Counted from the first letter of the stretch, positions 1 to 9,253 are shown. The stretch is DNA of 64,000 nucleotides from Zhengella sedimenti (GCF_046506625.1 NZ_JBKFFP010000006.1:62001-126000), one strand, 5' to 3'. Program-made: numbers and translations. The notes: generated from the letters alone by a model not told the origin.

Positions 1-795
1 CCAGGGGGTCACGCCGCCGGCGCAATTGTTGATCGTGCCGAACACCCTGGTGCCGGTGGCGTCGGCAGCCGTCTTCATGCGGTCATGGCCGGCGGCAGGT
101 CCGGTCAGCACCATTTCGGTCATCGGCGTGATGCGGCGGTTCATCCGGCCGTCGAGCACCGGCGCCCACTTGCCGTTTTCCTTGCGGATCTCGATGACCG
201 TGCCGCCATGGGCCGCCATCTCGATGTCGACGAGTTCCTTCGTGTACTCGCCCATCTTCACCTTTTCCTTGCCTTCGGCGTCCTTTTCGACGCGGGCAAA
301 GCCCGGGAACATCAGTTCCGCGTTGGTGTATTCGTGATTGACGACCAGCAGGCCGTGCTCGGGATTTCCGTCCAGCGGAATGAAGCCGACATAGTCGTTG
401 TTGTAGCCGAACTGACGTGCCTGGTCGGCAGCCGTCTGGTTCATCGGGTCGAAGTCCGGCGAATCAGCGAACACCTTGTCGCCCCAGCGCAGGAGAATGT
501 CGGCGTCATAGCCCTCGGCGACATGATGCGTCTCATCGACGCCGGCTTCCACTTCCGGGAAGTTGAAGGCGCTGGCGCCGGCCGCGCGGGCTTCGTCGGC
601 CATCATGAGTGCCACCGGGCTGACCGTCGCGGCAATCGCGCTGACCGCCAGCGTGCCCTGGAGGAAGGACCGGCGCGAGAAACGGGCGTTGATGACGTCG
701 CCCAGCGTCGGATTGGCACTCTGGTTGCGCCCGATATCCTCCGATTCCTCGCGGATGTCGGTCGGCGTCTTGATGTCATGCGAATGGATCGTCAT
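1..795 (-). CDS. phoX: PhoX-family alkaline phosphatase (DUF839), C-terminus beyond the window
   Basis: Partial gene: 265 codons are visible and the 3' end lies to the left of the window. PhoX enzymes are Ca/Fe-dependent phosphatases, exported folded by the Tat system, that release phosphate from organic phosphoesters in the periplasm. The N-terminus carries a twin-arginine motif (SRRSFLQG, about residues 42-49) followed by a hydrophobic stretch and a likely cleavage site near ADEARA. The mature part has features expected of the family, including GYDADILLRWGD and NHEYTN. The ATG at 795 is preceded by a 114-bp gap that holds a Pho-box-like site, which fits phosphate-starvation control. Family assignment is by motif recognition. 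Confidence 0.88.
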   Translation of the reverse strand, partial: MTIHSHDIKTPTDIREESEDIGRNQSANPTLGDVINARFSRRSFLQGTLAVSAIAATVSPVALMMADEARAAGASAFNFPEVEAGVDETHHVAEGYDADILLRWGDKVFADSPDFDPMNQTAADQARQFGYNNDYVGFIPLDGNPEHGLLVVNHEYTNAELMFPGFARVEKDAEGKEKVKMGEYTKELVDIEMAAHGGTVIEIRKENGKWAPVLDGRMNRRITPMTEMVLTGPAAGHDRMKTAADATGTRVFGTINNCAGGVTPW

Positions 796-882
796 GGCTG
801 GCCCTTCATGTCTGCTTGCGGGTTGGCTTGATCGCTTCCGCCCGGCGGGGGGCGGAAAGTCGGCGGACGCTAGCCGCCATTC

Positions 883-900
883 GTAACAGTTGCATGACGC
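883..900 (-). promoter_or_regulatory. Putative PhoB (Pho) box upstream of phoX
   Basis: On the minus strand the site reads GCGTCAT-GCAA-CTGTTAC. These are two 7-mers 11 bp apart, matching 10 of 14 positions of the direct-repeat Pho box (CTGTCAT-N4-CTGTCAT). It lies 88-105 bp upstream of the phoX start and just beyond the murI stop codon. An 8-bp hairpin (836-843 with 850-857) sits between the site and the gene and lacks a T-tract. The assignment rests on similarity and on the identity of the downstream gene. Confidence 0.45.
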
Positions 901-909
901 CCGCCGGCC

Positions 910-1707
910 TCAGACGATGGCGAAAAAGCCGAAGCCGCGCATCAGGCGCGCAAGCGCCGGATCGGGATTTCCGGAGGTAAAGTGGGCAAGGTCGGCAAGC
1001 CCTGCCCGCGCCGCCGGATCGCCGCTTCCCTGTCCGTCCAGAACCGCGGCCGCGCGCCGGGCGATGGCCTCGGATGGATCGATCCAGTCCACCGGCCAGG
1101 GCGCGGTCTTTCGCATCCGGTTGACGAGGAACGGGTAGTGCGTGCAGGCCAGCACGATGATGTCGGTTCGCCGCCCGTCCTGCTCGATGAAGCAGGGCGC
1201 GATCTCGGCGCGCACCGCCGCCTCGTCGACGAAGCCCTTGCGCATGTAGGTCTCGGCCAGTTCCGCCAGCACCTGTGAGCCAACCAGCCGCACATGGCAC
1301 TTCGATGCCCATTTGGCGATCAGGTCGCGGGTATATTGCCGTTTCACGGTTCCCGGTGTCGCCAGGACCGAGACCAGCCCGGACGCGGTGCGTTCCGCCG
1401 CCGGCTTGATCGCGGGAACGGTCCCGACAAAGGCCTGTTCCGGATAGACCGCGCGCAGGTGGTCGATCACCAGCGTGGAGGCGGTATTGCACGCGATCAC
1501 CGCCACATCGGGGGAAAAGCGCGCCAGCAGGTCGCCGAACAGGCCGGTCAACCGGTCCTTCAGCGCCGCTTCCTCCCATGCGCCATAGGGGAAGGCCGCA
1601 TCGTCGGCGACATAGACATGGCGATGGTCCGGCAGCAGCACGCGCGCCTCCTTCACCACGGAAAGCCCGCCAATGCCGCTGTCGAAGAAAAGGACCGTCC
1701 CGCTCAT
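910..1707 (-). CDS. murI: Glutamate racemase
   Basis: 265 aa, the usual length. It interconverts L- and D-glutamate in the cytoplasm, supplying D-Glu for peptidoglycan. The N-terminus has the family signature DSGIGGLSV. The two catalytic cysteines lie in ACNTAS (Cys73) and ACTHYP (Cys188). It is the last gene of a leftward group (alpha/beta hydrolase, trmJ, murI), starting 27 bp after the trmJ stop, so cotranscription is likely. Nothing is missing or truncated. Confidence 0.96.
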   Translation of the reverse strand: MSGTVLFFDSGIGGLSVVKEARVLLPDHRHVYVADDAAFPYGAWEEAALKDRLTGLFGDLLARFSPDVAVIACNTASTLVIDHLRAVYPEQAFVGTVPAIKPAAERTASGLVSVLATPGTVKRQYTRDLIAKWASKCHVRLVGSQVLAELAETYMRKGFVDEAAVRAEIAPCFIEQDGRRTDIIVLACTHYPFLVNRMRKTAPWPVDWIDPSEAIARRAAAVLDGQGSGDPAARAGLADLAHFTSGNPDPALARLMRGFGFFAIV

Positions 1708-1734
1708 GCCTGCCCGTGGGCTCCCGCCGCCCGC

Positions 1735-2529
1735 TCAGCCTTCCGGCGGACCGTCGCCACGCTTGCGGTCGGGCGTGAACTTGTCAAGCGAGGTGACGAT
1801 CCCGCGCAGAACGTCGATCTCCGGCGCGAAGAAGCCCGGCCGGGTGAAGACCGCGCGCAGGTTGTCGATCATCCGCGCCCGCTTCTCTGGCGGCCGGAAA
1901 TAGCCGCGCTTGTCGAGCGCGTTTTCCAGGTAGTCGAGGAAGCTGACCAGTTGTCCGCGCCGGGCCGGCTCCATCTCCGGGCCGGTGAAATTGGTCCATG
2001 TCTCGCTTTCCAGCCCGCTCTTCATCCACTCATAGCTCATCAGCAGCACCGCCTGCGCGATGTTGAGGGATGCAAAGGCGGGATTGACGGGAAAGGTGAC
2101 GATCTCGTCGGCAAGACTGACTTCCTCGTTCGAAAGCCCGAACCGCTCGCGTCCGAAGAGAATGGCCGTGCGCTGGCCGGCGGCATGGCGCGGCCGCAGC
2201 ATGCGGCAGGCTTCCACCGGTCCGCGCACCGTCTTGAACCCGTCGCGCAGGCGCGCGGTGGTGGCGAAGACGAACTCCATGTCGCCGATGGCGTCTGCCA
2301 GCGTGTCGAAGACAAGCACGCCGTCGATCACGTGATCGGCCTTGCTCGCCGCCGCCCGCGCCTTTTCAGAAGGCCATCCGTCGCGCGGATTGACCAGCCT
2401 GAGTTCCGCAAGCCCGAAATTCGCCATGGCGCGTGCCACCATGCCGATGTTTTCGCCCAGTTGCGGCTCCACCAGCACGACCACGGGGCCGTCGGCGATG
2501 AGGTCCTGATGTCTGTCTGTTCCAGCCAT
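1735..2529 (-). CDS. trmJ: TrmJ-like SPOUT RNA methyltransferase (TrmH family, group 1)
   Basis: 264 aa from the ATG at 2529; an in-frame start at 2565 would add 12 unlikely residues. SPOUT methyltransferases of this group use S-adenosylmethionine for 2'-O-methylation of tRNA position 32 (TrmJ) or related sites. Visible family motifs are VVLVEPQLGENIGMVARAM near the N-terminus, LFGRERFGLSNEEV in the middle and the knot motif around FPVNPAFASLNIAQAV. It sits between murI and an alpha/beta hydrolase with short gaps. The exact RNA target cannot be told from sequence alone. Confidence 0.88.
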   Translation of the reverse strand: MAGTDRHQDLIADGPVVVLVEPQLGENIGMVARAMANFGLAELRLVNPRDGWPSEKARAAASKADHVIDGVLVFDTLADAIGDMEFVFATTARLRDGFKTVRGPVEACRMLRPRHAAGQRTAILFGRERFGLSNEEVSLADEIVTFPVNPAFASLNIAQAVLLMSYEWMKSGLESETWTNFTGPEMEPARRGQLVSFLDYLENALDKRGYFRPPEKRARMIDNLRAVFTRPGFFAPEIDVLRGIVTSLDKFTPDRKRGDGPPEG

Positions 2530-2570
2530 GGCCGTCGCGTTAGCCTGAAAGCGCGGCCCGGTCAAAGCCT

Positions 2571-3470
2571 TCAGTCGCGCCCGCCGGCAAAAGCGATGAT
2601 CGCTTGCGCCACGCGCTCCGGCTGCTCGTGCAGGATCCAGTGGCTCGCGCCCGCGATGCGCTTGATCGAGAGGTCCGGCACGAAGCGTTCGATGCCCGTC
2701 AGGCAGGCCGGCGTGAGCGCCACATCCGCCTCCCCCCAGAGGATGAGATGCGGCATGCGCACGGTCAGCATCTCTTCCGGCATGGCCAGCAGCGGCGCCT
2801 CCACGGTTTCCGCTTCAAGGTCGGGTACGACGACCGGCGAGGCACGATACCAGTTCAGCATCCCCTCCAGCGCCCCCGGCTGGCGCCATTGCGCCTTGTA
2901 GGCCGCGCGCAGGTCGTCATCCAGCCAGTCGGCCGCCGAGAAACCGGCCATCATGTTCATCAGTTTCTCGAAATCATTGGCCGACAACAGCCCGGTCGCG
3001 TCTGCCGCCCGCAGCCGGTTCATGTACTGGCTGGCGGCCCGCTGGCCCGGGTCGTTGACGATTGCGTTCTGGAAACACCAGGGATGAACACCATTGGCCA
3101 CGATCAGCCGCCGGATGCGGTCCGGCTGGGCAAAGGCCATGGCATAGGCGACCGCCGAACCCCAGTCGTGGCCCGCCAGATGAAAAGTCTGTCCCGGCGA
3201 AACCCGGTCAGCCAGTTCGAACATGTCGGCCACGAGGTGGCGCGTCTGGTAGGCATCGGCACCGGCCGGTTTCGGCGAGCGGTTGAAGCCGCGCTGGTCC
3301 GGCGCCACGACATGGAAACGCTCGGTCAGCAGTTCCATGACCGCCTCCCAGGCCAGCCATGATTCCGGAAAGCCGTGGAGGCAGAGCAGCAGCGGCTTCC
3401 CGGCCTCCCCCGCCTCGGCGAAATGGAACATGCCGGCGGTCAGTTCTGCTTGCGAAAACCGTATGCTCAT
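2571..3470 (-). CDS. Alpha/beta hydrolase, epoxide hydrolase or dehalogenase-like
   Basis: 299 aa from ATG 3470; an upstream in-frame start at 3530 is less likely. The fold is shown by the oxyanion motif HGFPESW (residues 32-38), the nucleophile elbow GHDWGS with Asp102 and the C-terminal His277 in SHW. An aspartate nucleophile is characteristic of epoxide hydrolases and haloalkane dehalogenases rather than serine esterases. The substrate is unknown. The gene is probably the first of the leftward group with trmJ and murI (41-bp gap to trmJ). Confidence 0.85.
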   Translation of the reverse strand: MSIRFSQAELTAGMFHFAEAGEAGKPLLLCLHGFPESWLAWEAVMELLTERFHVVAPDQRGFNRSPKPAGADAYQTRHLVADMFELADRVSPGQTFHLAGHDWGSAVAYAMAFAQPDRIRRLIVANGVHPWCFQNAIVNDPGQRAASQYMNRLRAADATGLLSANDFEKLMNMMAGFSAADWLDDDLRAAYKAQWRQPGALEGMLNWYRASPVVVPDLEAETVEAPLLAMPEEMLTVRMPHLILWGEADVALTPACLTGIERFVPDLSIKRIAGASHWILHEQPERVAQAIIAFAGGRD

Positions 3471-3534
3471 GCTGCTTTTCCTCCCGTCAGCGCGGTGCGA
3501 ACCTGTTTTGGCCGCATGCGCCAAGAGCATGACT

Positions 3535-3562
3535 TTGCCTTGGCGGATGCCGGTGCTATAGG
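3535..3562 (+). promoter_or_regulatory. Putative sigma-70 type promoter of icd
   Basis: A -35-like TTGCCT (3535-3540) and a -10-like TATAGG (3557-3562) are separated by 16 bp, about 63 bp upstream of the icd ATG. A short inverted repeat GTCAA-AA-TTGAC (3566-3577) lies at the expected transcription start. The region is divergent to the alpha/beta hydrolase start at 3470. Confidence 0.4.
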
Positions 3563-3625
3563 GGCGTCAAAATTGACCCGTCAGCACCGCGGCGCCCTGC
3601 CGCATCTCCAATACGAGGAAATATC

Positions 3626-4837
3626 ATGGCGAAGATCAAGGTGGCCAACCCCGTCGTCGAACTGGACGGCGACGAGATGACCCGGATTATCTGGCATTTC
3701 ATCAAGGAAAAGCTGATCCATCCCTATCTCGACATCGATCTCAAATACTATGATCTCGGCATCGAGAAGCGCGACGAGACAGATGACCAGATCACCGTCG
3801 ATGCCGCCAACGCGATCAAGGAATACGGCGTCGGTGTGAAATGCGCCACCATCACCCCTGACGAGGCCCGCGTCGAGGAATTCGGCCTGAAGCGCATGTA
3901 CCGCTCGCCGAACGGCACCATCCGCAACATCCTCGGCGGCGTCATCTTCCGCGAACCCATCATCTGCAAGAACGTGCCGCGCCTGGTGCCGGGCTGGACC
4001 CAACCGATCATCGTCGGCCGCCACGCCTTTGGCGACCAGTATCGCGCCACCGATTTCCGCTTCCCCGGCAAGGGCCGGCTGACGATCAAGTTCGTCGGCG
4101 ACGACGGCACCGAGATCGAGCACGAGGTCTTCAAGTCGCCGGGCGCCGGCGTGGCCATGGCCATGTACAACCTCGACGAATCGATCCGCGACTTCGCCCG
4201 CGCCTCGATGAACTACGCCCTGCAGCGCAAGGTTCCCTGCTACCTCTCCACCAAGAACACGATCCTCAAGGCCTATGACGGCCGCTTCAAGGACATCTTC
4301 CAGGAGATCTACGAGGCCGAATTCGTCGGGAAGTTCAAGGAAGCCAAGATCTGGTACGAGCACCGCCTGATCGATGACATGGTCGCCGCTTCGCTGAAGT
4401 GGTCCGGCGGCTATGTCTGGGCCTGCAAGAACTATGACGGCGACGTGCAGTCCGACACCGTGGCCCAGGGCTTCGGCTCGCTCGGCCTGATGACCTCGGT
4501 CCTGATGACGCCGGATGGCAAGACGGTGGAAGCCGAAGCCGCCCACGGCACCGTGACGCGCCACTATCGCCAGCATCAGAAGGGCGAGGAAACCTCGACC
4601 AACTCCATCGCTTCCATCTTCGCATGGACACGCGGCCTGGCACACCGCGCCAAGCTGGATGACAATGCAGAGCTGGCGCGTTTTGCCGACACGCTGGAGA
4701 AGGTCTGCGTCAACACCGTCGAATCGGGTTACATGACCAAGGACCTGGCGCTGCTGATCGGACCGGACCAGCCCTGGCTGTCGACCACCGGCTTCCTCGA
4801 CAAGATCGACGAGAACCTGCAGAAGGCCATGGGCTGA
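3626..4837 (+). CDS. icd: NADP-dependent isocitrate dehydrogenase
   Basis: 403 aa, full length. It oxidatively decarboxylates isocitrate to 2-oxoglutarate in the TCA cycle, producing NADPH. The sequence is of the homodimeric eukaryotic-like type common in Alphaproteobacteria: MAKIKVANPVVELDGDEMTR at the N-terminus, SPNGTIRNILGG at the substrate site, and the Asp-containing metal-binding region DGDVQSD. An AGGAA ribosome-binding site lies 8 bp before the ATG. It is a single gene with its own promoter and a strong terminator. Confidence 0.98.
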   Translation: MAKIKVANPVVELDGDEMTRIIWHFIKEKLIHPYLDIDLKYYDLGIEKRDETDDQITVDAANAIKEYGVGVKCATITPDEARVEEFGLKRMYRSPNGTIRNILGGVIFREPIICKNVPRLVPGWTQPIIVGRHAFGDQYRATDFRFPGKGRLTIKFVGDDGTEIEHEVFKSPGAGVAMAMYNLDESIRDFARASMNYALQRKVPCYLSTKNTILKAYDGRFKDIFQEIYEAEFVGKFKEAKIWYEHRLIDDMVAASLKWSGGYVWACKNYDGDVQSDTVAQGFGSLGLMTSVLMTPDGKTVEAEAAHGTVTRHYRQHQKGEETSTNSIASIFAWTRGLAHRAKLDDNAELARFADTLEKVCVNTVESGYMTKDLALLIGPDQPWLSTTGFLDKIDENLQKAMG

Positions 4838-4861
4838 CCATCTCCTTTGCCAGCAGGCCAG

Positions 4862-4891
4862 AAAACCGGCGTCCCGCGGCGCCGGTTTTTT
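4862..4891 (+). terminator. Rho-independent terminator of icd
   Basis: A perfect 10-bp stem (AAAACCGGCG, 4862-4871, with CGCCGGTTTT, 4880-4889) has an 8-base loop and ends in a run of T. It begins 24 bp after the icd stop. Confidence 0.9.
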
Positions 4892-5278
4892 CATGCCCGG
4901 AAACCTCCGGCTGCATCTTACGCAGCCCGGACACCGGCCCGTCACCTGCCATTGCGAAGTGAAATCCGCCTGTTCGGGTTAGGCAGGAATCATGCCGGAA
5001 GACGCGCGGAAATTTTCACATTCCGGTGAGATAACACTGGAATTCATTAGCGTTTCATTGTTAATTGCAGCTGCACGACGAGGTCACCGCACACATCCGG
5101 CCTCGACGTGAAGCGCTGCCGTTGCCACCGCCCCCGGTCTTCGGCAGCGCGCCCTTGCGGGGCCTTCCCCGGCCTGACGGGCGCATTTCCGGGATGGTTT
5201 TCTTCAATGCATGTCTTGCCGGCCGCCGGGAAATCCCCGGCTGTTCAAAACGCGATTCGCATCCGGCTGCCTGAATCG
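4892..5278. other. 387-bp gap without a supported gene
   Basis: The gap lies between the icd terminator and the alaS terminator. Short open frames here have no ribosome-binding site or recognisable product. The middle (about 5000-5070) is AT-richer than its surroundings and contains CCGGAA...TTCCGG arms (4993-5031) and CATTAGCGTTTCATTGTTAATT. A small RNA cannot be excluded, but nothing in the sequence establishes one. Confidence 0.5.
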
Positions 5279-5309
5279 AAAAGGCGCCACCGGTAACGGC
5301 GGCGCCCTT
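5279..5309 (-). terminator. Rho-independent terminator of alaS
   Basis: On the minus strand, AAGGGCGCCGCC and GGTGGCGCCTTTT form a GC-rich stem with a GTTACC loop, followed by TTTTC. It starts about 29 bp after the alaS stop codon. Confidence 0.8.
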
Positions 5310-5337
5310 CGAGGACTGAATTCGGGGACGCGAGGCG

Positions 5338-7992
5338 TTACCCCAGAGCTTCGCGCACCGCCGCGACGGCATCACCGGCCTTGGAGGCATCGGGCCCGCC
5401 GGCCTGCGCCATGTCCGGCCGGCCGCCGCCGCCCTTGCCGCCCAGCGCCTCGGACGCGATGCGCACCAGGTCGACCGCCGAGAAGCGTTCCGTCATGTCC
5501 GCCGTGACGGCAACGACAACGCTCGCCTTGCCGTCCTCGCCCTTGCCGGCAAAGACCACGACGCCCGAACCGAGCGCCTGCTTGCCTTCATCGGCCAGCG
5601 GCTTGAGATCGCGCGGCGAGACACCCTCGACCACACGGCCCATGAACTTCACGCCGTTCACCTCTTCCACGCCGCCATCGCCCGAACCGCCGCCGCCCAG
5701 CGCCAGCTTGCGCCGCGCTTCGGTCAGCTCGCGCTCCAGTTTCCTGCGCTCGTCGAGCACCTGTTCGAGACGCGAAACCACATCCGCCGGCGCAACCTTC
5801 AGCGCAGCCGCCATGTCGCGCACACGCCGGTCCTGTTCGTCCAGATAGCGGCGGGCATCCTCCCCGGTCAGGGCTTCGATACGGCGGACGCCGGCGGCCA
5901 CCGCATTCTCCGCAACCAGCCGCACCAGACCGATGTCGCCGGTGGCGCGCACATGGGTGCCGCCGCAAAGCTCGACCGAATAGGGCTTGCCTGCCCGCTC
6001 GCCATGCAGCGCCGTGCCCATCGACACCACGCGGACCTCGTCGCCGTACTTTTCCCCGAACAGCGCCATGGCGCCCTCGGCAATGGCGTCATCGACCGCC
6101 ATCAGGCGGGTTGAGACGGGCGCATTCTGCACCACGATCTCGTTGGCCAGGTGCTCGATACGCTCCAGTTCCTCGTCGCTGATGGGCTTGGGATGGGAAA
6201 AGTCGAACCGCAGACGGTCCGGCGCGACCAGCGACCCCTTCTGCGCCACATGCGTGCCCAGCACCTCGCGCAGCGCCTCGTGGACAAGGTGGGTTGCGGA
6301 ATGGTTCGCCCGCAGACGCGAGCGGCGCGCCGAATCGACCATCAGCTCAACCTCGGCGCCAGTGCGAACCTCGCCCTCGCTGACGGTGCCGAAGTGCACG
6401 AACAGGCCATCCGCCCGCTTCTGCGTATCGGTGACGCGCACGACAAAGCCGTCGCCCGTGATGACGCCCGTGTCGCCCATCTGTCCGCCGGACTCGCCAT
6501 AGAAGGGCGTCTGGTTGACCACCACGGCAACGTTCCCGCCCTCGGCAACCCGGTCAACGGGCTTGCCATCCTGGACGAGCGCCTGGATCACACCCTCTGC
6601 GCTTTCGGTTTCATAGCCGAGGAATTCACTCGCCCCGAACTTTTCACGGAGTTCGAACCAGACGGTCTCGGTCTTCGCCTCGCCCGATCCTGCCCAATTG
6701 GCCCGTGCCTCGGCCTTCTGGCGCGCCATGGCGGCATTGAAACCGTCCGTATCGACGCCGATGCCACGCTGGCGCAGCGCGTCCTGGGTCAGGTCCAGCG
6801 GAAAGCCGTAGGTGTCGTAAAGCTTGAAGGCGGTCTCGCCGTCGAGTTCGCCGCCGGCGCCAATGTCCGACGTGGCATCCTCCAGCAGCGACAGGCCGCG
6901 GGCAAGCGTCTTGCGGAAGCGGCTCTCCTCCAGCTTGAGCGTCTCGGTGATCAGATCCCTGCCGCGCACCAGTTCCGGATAGGCCTGTCCCATTTCGCGC
7001 AGCAACGCGGGCACGAGACGCCACATCAGCGGCTCCTCGGCGCCCAGAAGCTGGGCATGGCGCATGGCGCGGCGCATGATCCGGCGCAGCACATAGCCGC
7101 GCCCCTCATTGGACGGCAGCACGCCATCGGCGATCAGGAAGCTGGAAGCGCGCAGATGGTCCGCGATCACCCTGTGGCTCGCGCGGAACCTGCCCTCGGC
7201 CTCCACGCCCGTCGCCTCTTCCGACGCCCTGATCAGCGCCTTGAACAGGTCGATGTCGTAATTGTCGTGCTCGCCCTGCAACACCGCCGCGATGCGTTCC
7301 AGCCCCATGCCGGTGTCGATGGAAGGCCGCGGCAGTTCGACCCGTTCTTCCTTCGTCACCTGCTCGTATTGCATGAAGACGAGGTTCCAGATCTCGATGA
7401 AGCGGTCGCCGTCCTCGTCCGGACTTCCGGGCGGGCCGCCCGGGATCTTGTCGCCATGATCGTAGAAGATTTCCGAGCACGGACCGCATGGGCCGGTATC
7501 GCCCATGGCCCAGAAATTGTCCGATGTGGCGATGCGGATGATGCGGTCGTCGGAAAGGCCGGCAATCTTCTTCCAGTGACCCGCTGCCTCGTCATCGGTG
7601 TGATAGACCGTGACGAGCAGCCTGTCCTTCGCCAGGCCGAATTCCTTGGTGATCAGTTCCCAGGCAAGGCGGATCGCCTCTTCCTTGAAATAATCGCCGA
7701 AGGAGAAATTCCCCAGCATCTCGAAGAAGGTATGGTGGCGGGCGGTATAGCCCACATTGTCGAGATCGTTGTGCTTGCCGCCGGCGCGGACGCATTTCTG
7801 CGACGTGGCCGCGCGGTTGTAGTCGCGCTTCTCCAGGCCGGTGAAAACGTTCTTGAACTGCACCATGCCGGCATTGGTGAACATCAGCGTGGGATCGTTG
7901 CGCGGCACCAGCGGACTGGACGCGACAGTCTCGTGTCCGTTCCTGGCAAAGAAGTCGAGAAAAGCCGACCGGATCTCGTTTACGCCACTCAT
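5338..7992 (-). CDS. alaS: Alanyl-tRNA synthetase
   Basis: 884 aa, the full bacterial length. It charges tRNA-Ala and edits mischarged Ser/Gly. The class II catalytic core occupies the first ~400 residues, with LMFTNAGMVQFKNVFTG near the start. The editing domain has the zinc-binding HSATHLVH and CGGTHV motifs. The C-terminal oligomerisation/C-Ala region ends in a Gly-rich segment (GGKGGGGRPDMAQAGG). It lies 178 bp downstream of recA in the same direction, a recA-alaS order common in Alphaproteobacteria, and has its own terminator. Confidence 0.98.
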   Translation of the reverse strand: MSGVNEIRSAFLDFFARNGHETVASSPLVPRNDPTLMFTNAGMVQFKNVFTGLEKRDYNRAATSQKCVRAGGKHNDLDNVGYTARHHTFFEMLGNFSFGDYFKEEAIRLAWELITKEFGLAKDRLLVTVYHTDDEAAGHWKKIAGLSDDRIIRIATSDNFWAMGDTGPCGPCSEIFYDHGDKIPGGPPGSPDEDGDRFIEIWNLVFMQYEQVTKEERVELPRPSIDTGMGLERIAAVLQGEHDNYDIDLFKALIRASEEATGVEAEGRFRASHRVIADHLRASSFLIADGVLPSNEGRGYVLRRIMRRAMRHAQLLGAEEPLMWRLVPALLREMGQAYPELVRGRDLITETLKLEESRFRKTLARGLSLLEDATSDIGAGGELDGETAFKLYDTYGFPLDLTQDALRQRGIGVDTDGFNAAMARQKAEARANWAGSGEAKTETVWFELREKFGASEFLGYETESAEGVIQALVQDGKPVDRVAEGGNVAVVVNQTPFYGESGGQMGDTGVITGDGFVVRVTDTQKRADGLFVHFGTVSEGEVRTGAEVELMVDSARRSRLRANHSATHLVHEALREVLGTHVAQKGSLVAPDRLRFDFSHPKPISDEELERIEHLANEIVVQNAPVSTRLMAVDDAIAEGAMALFGEKYGDEVRVVSMGTALHGERAGKPYSVELCGGTHVRATGDIGLVRLVAENAVAAGVRRIEALTGEDARRYLDEQDRRVRDMAAALKVAPADVVSRLEQVLDERRKLERELTEARRKLALGGGGSGDGGVEEVNGVKFMGRVVEGVSPRDLKPLADEGKQALGSGVVVFAGKGEDGKASVVVAVTADMTERFSAVDLVRIASEALGGKGGGGRPDMAQAGGPDASKAGDAVAAVREALG

Positions 7993-8107
7993 GGTTCCTG
8001 TCCTGCTGAGAAGGGGCCGCCGGGCCGGCGGGTTGCGCGAACCCGCCTTTTATCTTTCGCCACCGGCACTGTCCAGAATGTCGGCGGAGACCGCCGCGTC
8101 AGGAAAC

Positions 8108-8145
8108 GAAAAACGCCGCACTGCCTGGTGAAGGGCCGCGCGGCG
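8108..8145 (-). terminator. Probable terminator of recA
   Basis: On the minus strand CGCCGC (8140-8145) pairs with GCGGCG (8114-8119) across a 20-base loop, followed by TTTTTCGTTT. It starts about 26 bp after the recA stop. The long loop makes it less certain than the other terminators here. Confidence 0.55.
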
Positions 8146-8170
8146 ATCCATCGACGGGTGCGATCGGCCG

Positions 8171-9253
8171 TTACATGCCGTTCGCTTCGTCTCCCGCGTC
8201 GCCCTCGCCATTGTCGAGAAACCCGTCGGCGATGAGCCCGGCATTCTGGCGCAGCGCCGTCTCGATCTCGTTGGCGAGTTCAGGGTTGTCACGCAGGAAC
8301 TGCTTGGCGTTCTCGCGGCCCTGGCCCAGGCGCTGGGAATTGTAGGAGAACCAGGCGCCGGACTTCTCCACGATGCCGGCCTTGACGCCCAGGTCGATCA
8401 GCTCGCCCGTCTTGGAAACGCCTTCGCCATACATGATGTCGAACTCGACCTGCTTGAATGGCGGCGCCATCTTGTTCTTGACCACCTTCACGCGTGTCTG
8501 GTTGCCCACCACCTCGTCACGGTCCTTGACCGAACCGATGCGGCGGATGTCGAGACGGACCGAGGCATAGAACTTCAGCGCATTGCCACCCGTCGTCGTC
8601 TCCGGCGAACCGAACATGACCCCGATCTTCATGCGGATCTGGTTGATGAAGATCACCATGGTGTTGGAACGCGAGATCGATGCGGTCAGCTTGCGCAGTG
8701 CCTGGCTCATCAGCCGGGCCTGCATGCCCGGCAGCGAATCGCCCATCTCGCCCTCGATCTCGGCACGCGGCGTCAGGGCCGCCACCGAATCCACGACGAG
8801 CACGTCCACAGCGCCCGACCGCACCAGGGTATCGGCGATTTCCAGCGCCTGCTCACCGGTATCCGGCTGGGAAATCAGCAGGTTCTCCAGATCCACGCCG
8901 AGCTTTCGCGCATAGACCGGATCCAGCGCGTGCTCCGCGTCCACGAAGGCGCAGATGCCGCCCTTCTTCTGCGCCTCGGCAATGGTCTGCAGGGCCATCG
9001 TCGTCTTGCCGGAACTTTCCGGCCCGTAGATCTCGATGATGCGCCCCTTGGGAAGGCCGCCAATGCCGAGCGCGATGTCCAGGCCGAGCGAACCGGTCGA
9101 CACCGTCTCGATCTCGACCACCTGCTCGTTCTGGCCGAGCCGCATGATCGACCCCTTGCCGAATGCCCTTTCGATCTGCGAAAGCGCAGCGTCGAGCGCC
9201 TTTGACTTGTCCACTGATTTGTCCTCAACGAGCCGTAACGAATTCTGCGCCAT
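8171..9253 (-). CDS. recA: Recombinase RecA
   Basis: 360 aa from ATG 9253; upstream in-frame codons to 9337 read through the leader and are unlikely to be translated. RecA forms filaments on single-stranded DNA for strand exchange and stimulates LexA self-cleavage. Walker A is GPESSGKTT (77-85). Also visible are the LLISQPDTGEQALEI region, the loop near PGMQARLMSQALRKL, and an acidic C-terminal tail (DNGEGDAGDEANGM). A promoter and a LexA box lie upstream, so SOS induction is expected. Confidence 0.99.
   Translation of the reverse strand: MAQNSLRLVEDKSVDKSKALDAALSQIERAFGKGSIMRLGQNEQVVEIETVSTGSLGLDIALGIGGLPKGRIIEIYGPESSGKTTMALQTIAEAQKKGGICAFVDAEHALDPVYARKLGVDLENLLISQPDTGEQALEIADTLVRSGAVDVLVVDSVAALTPRAEIEGEMGDSLPGMQARLMSQALRKLTASISRSNTMVIFINQIRMKIGVMFGSPETTTGGNALKFYASVRLDIRRIGSVKDRDEVVGNQTRVKVVKNKMAPPFKQVEFDIMYGEGVSKTGELIDLGVKAGIVEKSGAWFSYNSQRLGQGRENAKQFLRDNPELANEIETALRQNAGLIADGFLDNGEGDAGDEANGM

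Noticed and set aside
836..857. Hairpin between murI and phoX considered as a terminator
   Set aside because: The 8-bp stem is not followed by a T-tract on either strand.
1294..2901. A 535-codon plus-strand frame across murI, trmJ and the hydrolase
   Set aside because: It is antisense to three well-recognised genes and its translation has no family motif.
6151..8235. A 694-codon plus-strand frame opposite alaS
   Set aside because: alaS is unambiguous on the other strand, and the frame extends through the alaS-recA gap without any start signal.
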